A stretch of 64,000 bases of DNA. It comes from Chamaecyparis obtusa (lineage: Eukaryota; Streptophyta; Pinopsida; Cupressales; Cupressaceae). Under the pieces are notes generated by a model. It did not search any database, was not told the origin of the DNA, and saw nothing but the letters and a program-made list of their open reading frames with translations. Below, piece after piece: positions 59,320 to 64,000 of this stretch. The first letter of the stretch is position 1, and each line of letters opens with the position of its first letter. The stretch lies in contig BSBK01001879.1 of the NCBI GenBank assembly GCA_027943335.1, forward strand, positions 260,001-324,000, read 5' to 3'. The position numbers were made by a program, and so were the translations under genes.

Positions 59320-60459
59320 TGTTAGAAAGTAAATTCCACCAAGATAACTAAGAGGGGGGGAGGGGTGAATCAGTTATCAGAAAATTATAACTTTTATCAT
59401 CTTCAATAGCATTAAATCATGTAAGAAATATAATTACCAACCATAGAAAGATATTCATACACAATTACACAATAACACAAGATATGTTGACTAGGGAACC
59501 TCTTGATCAAAGAGTAAACCTCGGTGGGAATAATGCCCACAAAAGATGCACTAATATGAATATTCCTTGTGAAAGGATGGACTCTGTTAGGAGTCTTATG
59601 AAATACATTCAGTACATATAAATCCCTATTAGGAGATTTTGAATCCCTGTTAAAAGATTCTAACCCTGTTAAGAGTTATAGAAGATAGAAGGACCCACTA
59701 CCCAAATAGCTTCAGGGTAAGATCATTGAACTCACTGTCCCAATAATCTTTGCATTATTCAATAGAATAATATGATACCTTTTCTCTGACTATGCCAAAC
59801 CGCACTCACTGCTACATCAGATCTCAATTTTAGATCTTTGTACTTTGCATGTCTTCCTTCACAATTCACTATCACAACTTCATAATCAACCAATTTCACT
59901 ATGTCAACAAGGAAAAACATTCCTCCTTTATACCACACTCAAACAATTACAAATGAGTTGGCACACAATTAAAAAATAAAAGATTCCACACGCTACACCA
60001 AAATTACATAAAACTGTCAGCTTCCAAATGCAATAAATCTTCACTCATGTGACTTCAAAGTTTGCACTATCATCCACATCACTATCAATGTGTCTCTAAC
60101 TTTCCTTTAACTGCACAAAGCCAGATTTCATCCTGATTAGGAGATATCATCCGATTTCCAAAAACTGCTACTCAGGAACACTGCCTGAATATTGCTTCCA
60201 CCAAAATGATCATAACTTTCATGAATAAAAGAATTACTATCTGTGCTCTTAACCATAGACATATAACATATCAAAGAGTATATCCTTAATTTTGCATAGC
60301 TCCAACTACAATATCCCACGTGCGCTAATCAAAACATTGTCTTCTTCTCAGCAAGTCTTCGGTAAAACACTGTGTTGACATCAATGACAATCATAGTCAT
60401 GAATGCAACAACAACTAGTATAGAATGGGTGCCAAACACTTTAGAATTCATTCCTAACA
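59320..60459 (-). repeat. 5' LTR of element C
   Basis: TGTTAGAAAGTAAATTCC... to ...TTCCTAACA. Pairs with 15646-16781. A hairpin-capable segment (GATAACT 59343-59349, AGTTATC 59372-59378, G-rich between) lies close to the LTR end next to the primer-binding site. Confidence 0.9.
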
Positions 60460-62677
60460 ATCAGGTCAATCTGATAAGGTGAATCCTTCTAGCTTCTCAA
60501 TGTATACTTCTTCTTTCAAATCTCCATTCAGGAATGCTGACTTGACATCCATCTGATATACTTTGAAGTTTTTTATTGTAGCATAGGCTAGAAAAAACTT
60601 AATAGCTTCTAATCTACTCACGGGTGCAAATGTGTCTAAATAATCAATGCCTTCTCTTTATGCATACCCTTTACATACTAACCTTTCTTTGTTTCTTACT
60701 ACTGTACCATCTTCAATCATCTTGTTTTTGAATATCCACTTTGTTCCAATCACATTCTTATCACTAGGTCTTGGGACCAGTTCTCAAGTGTCATTCTTAA
60801 CAATCTAATCAAGTTATTCTTTCATAGAATCATGCCAATCTGAATCATTACATGCATCTTCAACACTTAAAGGTTCAATCTGAGATAGAAAACATACCAC
60901 TTCACTATTAGCTGAGTTCTTTTCTTGTGATCTTGTTAAGACTTTTCCACTCTGATCTCCAATGATGTCTTTCTTGGAATGGTTTCTAGATGTAAACTTT
61001 ATAACTTTAGGTGATGTTGACTCATCAACCTTAGAATTTTCTTCTTCACTTATCTCAGGTTCATTGAATAATACATCAATACTATCAAACATTTCTTCAA
61101 TAACTATCTCACTAGTGGAGGGTCTGGGTTCTTCTTTAATCATGGGTGAGTAATCATGATATCTTTCTTGAACCATAAACTTTTCATCAATCTTAACATA
61201 AGCACTTTCAATGATCTTTTTCAATCTTAAATTGAAACATCTATAAGCTTTACTTTTAGTAGAGTAACCAAGAAAAATACCTTCATCACTTCTTGCATCA
61301 AACTTTCCTACTGCTTCATCCCTCTTGATGTAGCACTTTCTTCCAAAGATTCTAAAGTATTTTACTATGGGAACATTACCAAACCATAGCTCATATGGTG
61401 TTTTGTCAGTGCCTAGCCTTAATTGAATTCTATTGATGGTGTAGACTATTGTATTGACCGCATCTCTCCAATAGGTGTGTGCAACTTTTCCTTCAATCAT
61501 GATGGTGCGCGCTATATCAAGGATGATCCTATTCCTTCTCTCTACAATTCCATTCTTCTCAGGGGTTCTAGGTGAAGTTAACTATCTCTTTATGCCATGT
61601 TCTTTGCAATACTCATAGAATCTATCAGAGGTGATTTCTCCTCCTCTATTTGATCTCAAACATTTTATCTTTAGTGCAGATTCATTCTCAACCTTAGCTT
61701 TGAATATTTTGAACTTCTCAAATGCTTCTAACTTATCTTTCGAAAACACAACCCACATCATCCTAGTATAATCATCAACAAAAAAAATGAAATACCTTTC
61801 ACCATAGTATGATCTTGTTTGATTTGGACCACATAGGTCTGTATGAATCAGATCCAACTTGTTTTCTACTGAATTGTGCTTTCTCCTGAATGCATTTCTC
61901 ACATAATTTCCCATTACACATTCCCTGCATATAGTATCAACTGGCTTTGTTATGCTAGGTAGATCTCTTACTTCCTTTACATTTCTTATATTTACCATGT
62001 TATCAAAATTGATATGACATAGTCTTTTATGCCACAACCAACTGTCATCAACTTTAGCAACAAAACAACTTGCTTCTGAATTGAGTTGAAAAAAATTGCC
62101 TCTAGTATTTGATCTTGATGCAATCATAACACCATCCTTGTTGTTAATAATGAATTTTTCATCTTTTAACTCCAACTGATAACCTTTTCCAAGTAACTGT
62201 CCAATGCTAAGAAGCTTATGTTTCAAACCATCAACATAGAGAACATCATCATTATTGTTCTTTCCATCCAAGGTGATGGCTCCTCTACCAACTATGGGTT
62301 TAGGAGTGTTGTCTCCAAATCTAACCATGCCACCATTGTATTTGTCCAGATGAACAAATATGTTTTTATCACCTATCATATGATGTGAACAATCATTATC
62401 TATGATCCAGTATGTCCTTATGTTAGCTTGTGAAATCAATGCTAGCTCTTGTTCCTCTTTCTCATCTTTATGATTTGACTTATTATCCATTTTATCTATA
62501 ATAGAAATGAATCCAATTTCTTCTTCACCTGATTCATCATCTAAAACTCCATCTCCAGCATAGTAACATTCCTTAGACTACTTAGGCTTGTAATCCTTTT
62601 TGAACTTTCTAGCTCTAGTAGGACACTTAGATGCAAAGTGATGGATCTTTTTACATGAAAAGCAATTTAATGGTAAT
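60460..62677 (-). pseudogene. Element D Copia gag end, protease, integrase, RT start
   Basis: N-terminal part of the pol gene whose C-terminus is at 14522-15645. From right to left: a degenerate CCHC remnant with CPTRARKFKKDY (~62600), protease with the active site altered from DSG to DND (WIIDNDCSHHM, ~62390), pre-integrase HHCC (WLWHKRLCHINF, CRECVMG), integrase core (TDLCGP, VDDYTRMMW), an IN C-terminal part (60814-61500; TPYELWFG, RIFGRKCYIKRD, SDEGIFLGYS) and the RT start ([27 protein letters not shown]). Stops are scattered, for example at the start of the 61500 segment. The left end at 60460 continues into 15645 once element C is removed. The right end is cut by element E. Confidence 0.9.
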
Positions 62678-62879
62678 TGTTAAAATAAAAATCTCAAAAT
62701 AAAGAATTGTAGGAAATTTTTTAATCCAATGAGCTAGGAGTAAGAAGATTTACCATGAATTAATGCAACAACTAGGAGTATTCACCAAAAACCCAAGCAA
62801 CAAGGAGACAAGATTTTGAAGGGGGAAAAGCATAAAAAAACCCCTTTGATATTAATAAAAGTGGCAAAAAATGCCTAAG

Positions 62880-62928
<49 letters not shown>

Positions 62929-63222
62929 CTCATACAATAATCAAGAAGAAGAAGGATCTCATGAGATGAGAGAAAGAGAGTCATCTCTTAATAGAGATGT
63001 GAGAAAGGAGCTACATTGTAACTCCCATTTCTGTGTATACCACATTTCACTAGTGTGTGAGACAAGTGTAGGATTCCTCATAAGGAGGAATATCTATTTT
63101 CCTTAATAAAAGAAATTACAAATATTACATGTCCTCCCACTTGGACTAGAGGATGAATACATTAGGATACCTTGGTTTATCCTTTAAATACAAATATACC
63201 AAGGAAAGATTAAATTCTAACA
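62678..63222 (-). repeat. 3' LTR of element E
   Basis: TGTTAAAATAAAAATC... to ...AATTCTAACA, 545 bp, with an AG microsatellite at 62883-62924. On the internal side the minus strand reads AAAGGGGGG directly before TGTTAG, a polypurine tract. It breaks the gag end of element D. The candidate 5-bp flank is GTAAT at 62673-62677. The partner LTR would lie beyond the right edge. Confidence 0.75.
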
Positions 63223-63448
63223 CCCCCCTTTAATCTTTACTTGGCGTAATTACATCAATAGGTATCAAACCCAAATGTTTACAATGAATTTGAGATGTTT
63301 ATTTTGAAAGAGTCTTCACTAGGATGTCTTTGGATTGATCATCTTGCATGTCTTCAACTTGTGCTTCGGAGCTTGAATGGTACATAGGACTTTTGGCAAA
63401 GTGAATAGCATGTTGAGGAGAGCCCAAATCTTTAAGAGACCATTGAAA

Positions 63449-64000
63449 TTATTGAGATGTATTTGTACATTCTAAAAGTTCATTTCCCATAGAAAATAAA
63501 GATGAAGATGGATCAACACTTGAGCCTGCAATAAGGCAAAAAACACTAGTAGAGTGCCCATCATTGGGATCACCTAGTGTTGAATCAGTAACACTTTGGA
63601 AAAAATCATATTGTGAATCATGGCTCATAGAATCATAAATACAATCTTCAATTGCATAAACCAAATTTGTAACATGTTCATCAGAATGTGAATCATGAGT
63701 CATAGAATCAAAAAAGCAATCATTAGTTGCATAAGACAAATTTGTAGTCTATTCATCATAATATGAAGCATTCATATGAGAGTTAATATAAGCATCATTA
63801 TCATTAACCTCCACAACAGTCATAGGATTAGTACTATCATTAGGAATTTCATCTTGAGTAATAAACATATCTTGTAAAGTAACATCAAGAAAGTTAGATA
63901 TAATTTCCTTTTCTTGGTCAAGCATATCATCAACATGAGAGCAAGGAGGAGTAAATAGATTATTACCATTATCATTATCATCACTGCTAGGAGGAACAAA
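63449..64000 (-). pseudogene. Element E 3' coding region, unknown Asp/Asn/Ser-rich protein, partial
   Basis: One frame is open from the right edge to 63449 with a single stop (TAG 63749-63751, where Gln fits). It is rich in Asp, Asn and Ser and contains a direct repeat of the form L-x-YAxxDCxxDSMxHDSxxD (LSYATNDCFFDSMTHDSHSD and LVYAIEDCIYDSMSHDSQYD). It is not a recognisable Gag or Pol part. 63223-63448 is the 3' untranslated region with the PPT. Confidence 0.5.

Larger units (their letters stand above)
15646..60459 (-). mobile_element. Copia LTR retrotransposon C, split by element B
   Basis: Minus-strand element. Its LTRs are 15646-16781 (3') and 59320-60459 (5'), both bounded by TGTTAG...CTAACA. 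The flanking target duplication is ATCAA (15641-15645) versus ATCAG (60460-60464), so 4 of 5 match. Without element B (20154-58135) it is about 6.8 kb, a normal Copia size. It contains Gag, protease, integrase, RT and RNase H in Copia order. It sits inside the RT region of element D, whose reading resumes across it. Confidence 0.9.

Noticed and set aside
62772..62984. Ser-Leu repeat frame in the LTR of element E
   Set aside because: It is the AG microsatellite translated.

Overview
This is nuclear DNA of a large-genome seed plant. Essentially everything after the first 1.3 kb is transposable element: a plant L1-type LINE, Copia LTR elements, two pol-less LTR elements and a CACTA transposon. 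The density and depth of nesting suggest a gymnosperm, probably a conifer, but that identification is inference only. The one host-like gene is a broken L-type lectin receptor kinase at 1-1286.

Layout. (1) 1-1286: receptor-kinase pseudogene, plus strand. (2) About 1665-10905: decayed LINE, minus strand, with ORF1, ORF2 (endonuclease-RT-RNase H) and an unusual extra 3' coding region that contains a 1,266-bp tandem duplication. (3) 12881 to the right edge: a five-layer nest. Copia element D (minus; LTR 12881-14169, coding 14522-15645 and 60460-62677) was entered by Copia element C (minus; 15646-60459, about 6.8 kb without its insert). C was entered by pol-less LTR element B (plus; 20154-58135, about 7.2 kb without its inserts). 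B was entered by a second pol-less LTR element A (minus; 23064-30294) and by a 23.5-kb CACTA transposon (33050-56567). D was also entered at 62678 by LTR element E, which runs off the right edge. TSDs could be read for A, B, C and the CACTA element, and at each of these junctions the interrupted coding sequence resumes in frame or in register on the far side.

The CACTA element is the most interesting part. On the minus strand it carries a TNP2-type transposase gene (48272-52551) and, downstream, a 14-exon gene (43725-47488). That gene reads as a SET (lysine methyltransferase-type) domain followed by a Ptta/En/Spm (TNP1-like) domain and a basic tail. Around these genes are palindromic subterminal repeats, a 151-bp tandem array, captured PPR and unidentified gene fragments, a ~1.2-kb inverted duplication and Ty3/gypsy relics.

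Elements A and B belong to one family type. Each encodes a coiled-coil plus CCHC-knuckle Gag-like protein and a long second protein with no protease, integrase or RT. They share PBS, PPT context and a terminal LTR hairpin with the autonomous Copia elements C and D, which suggests mobilisation in trans. Many internal stops in A, B, C, D and the LINE are TAG or TAA where Gln is expected, as C-to-T decay of CAG/CAA would give.
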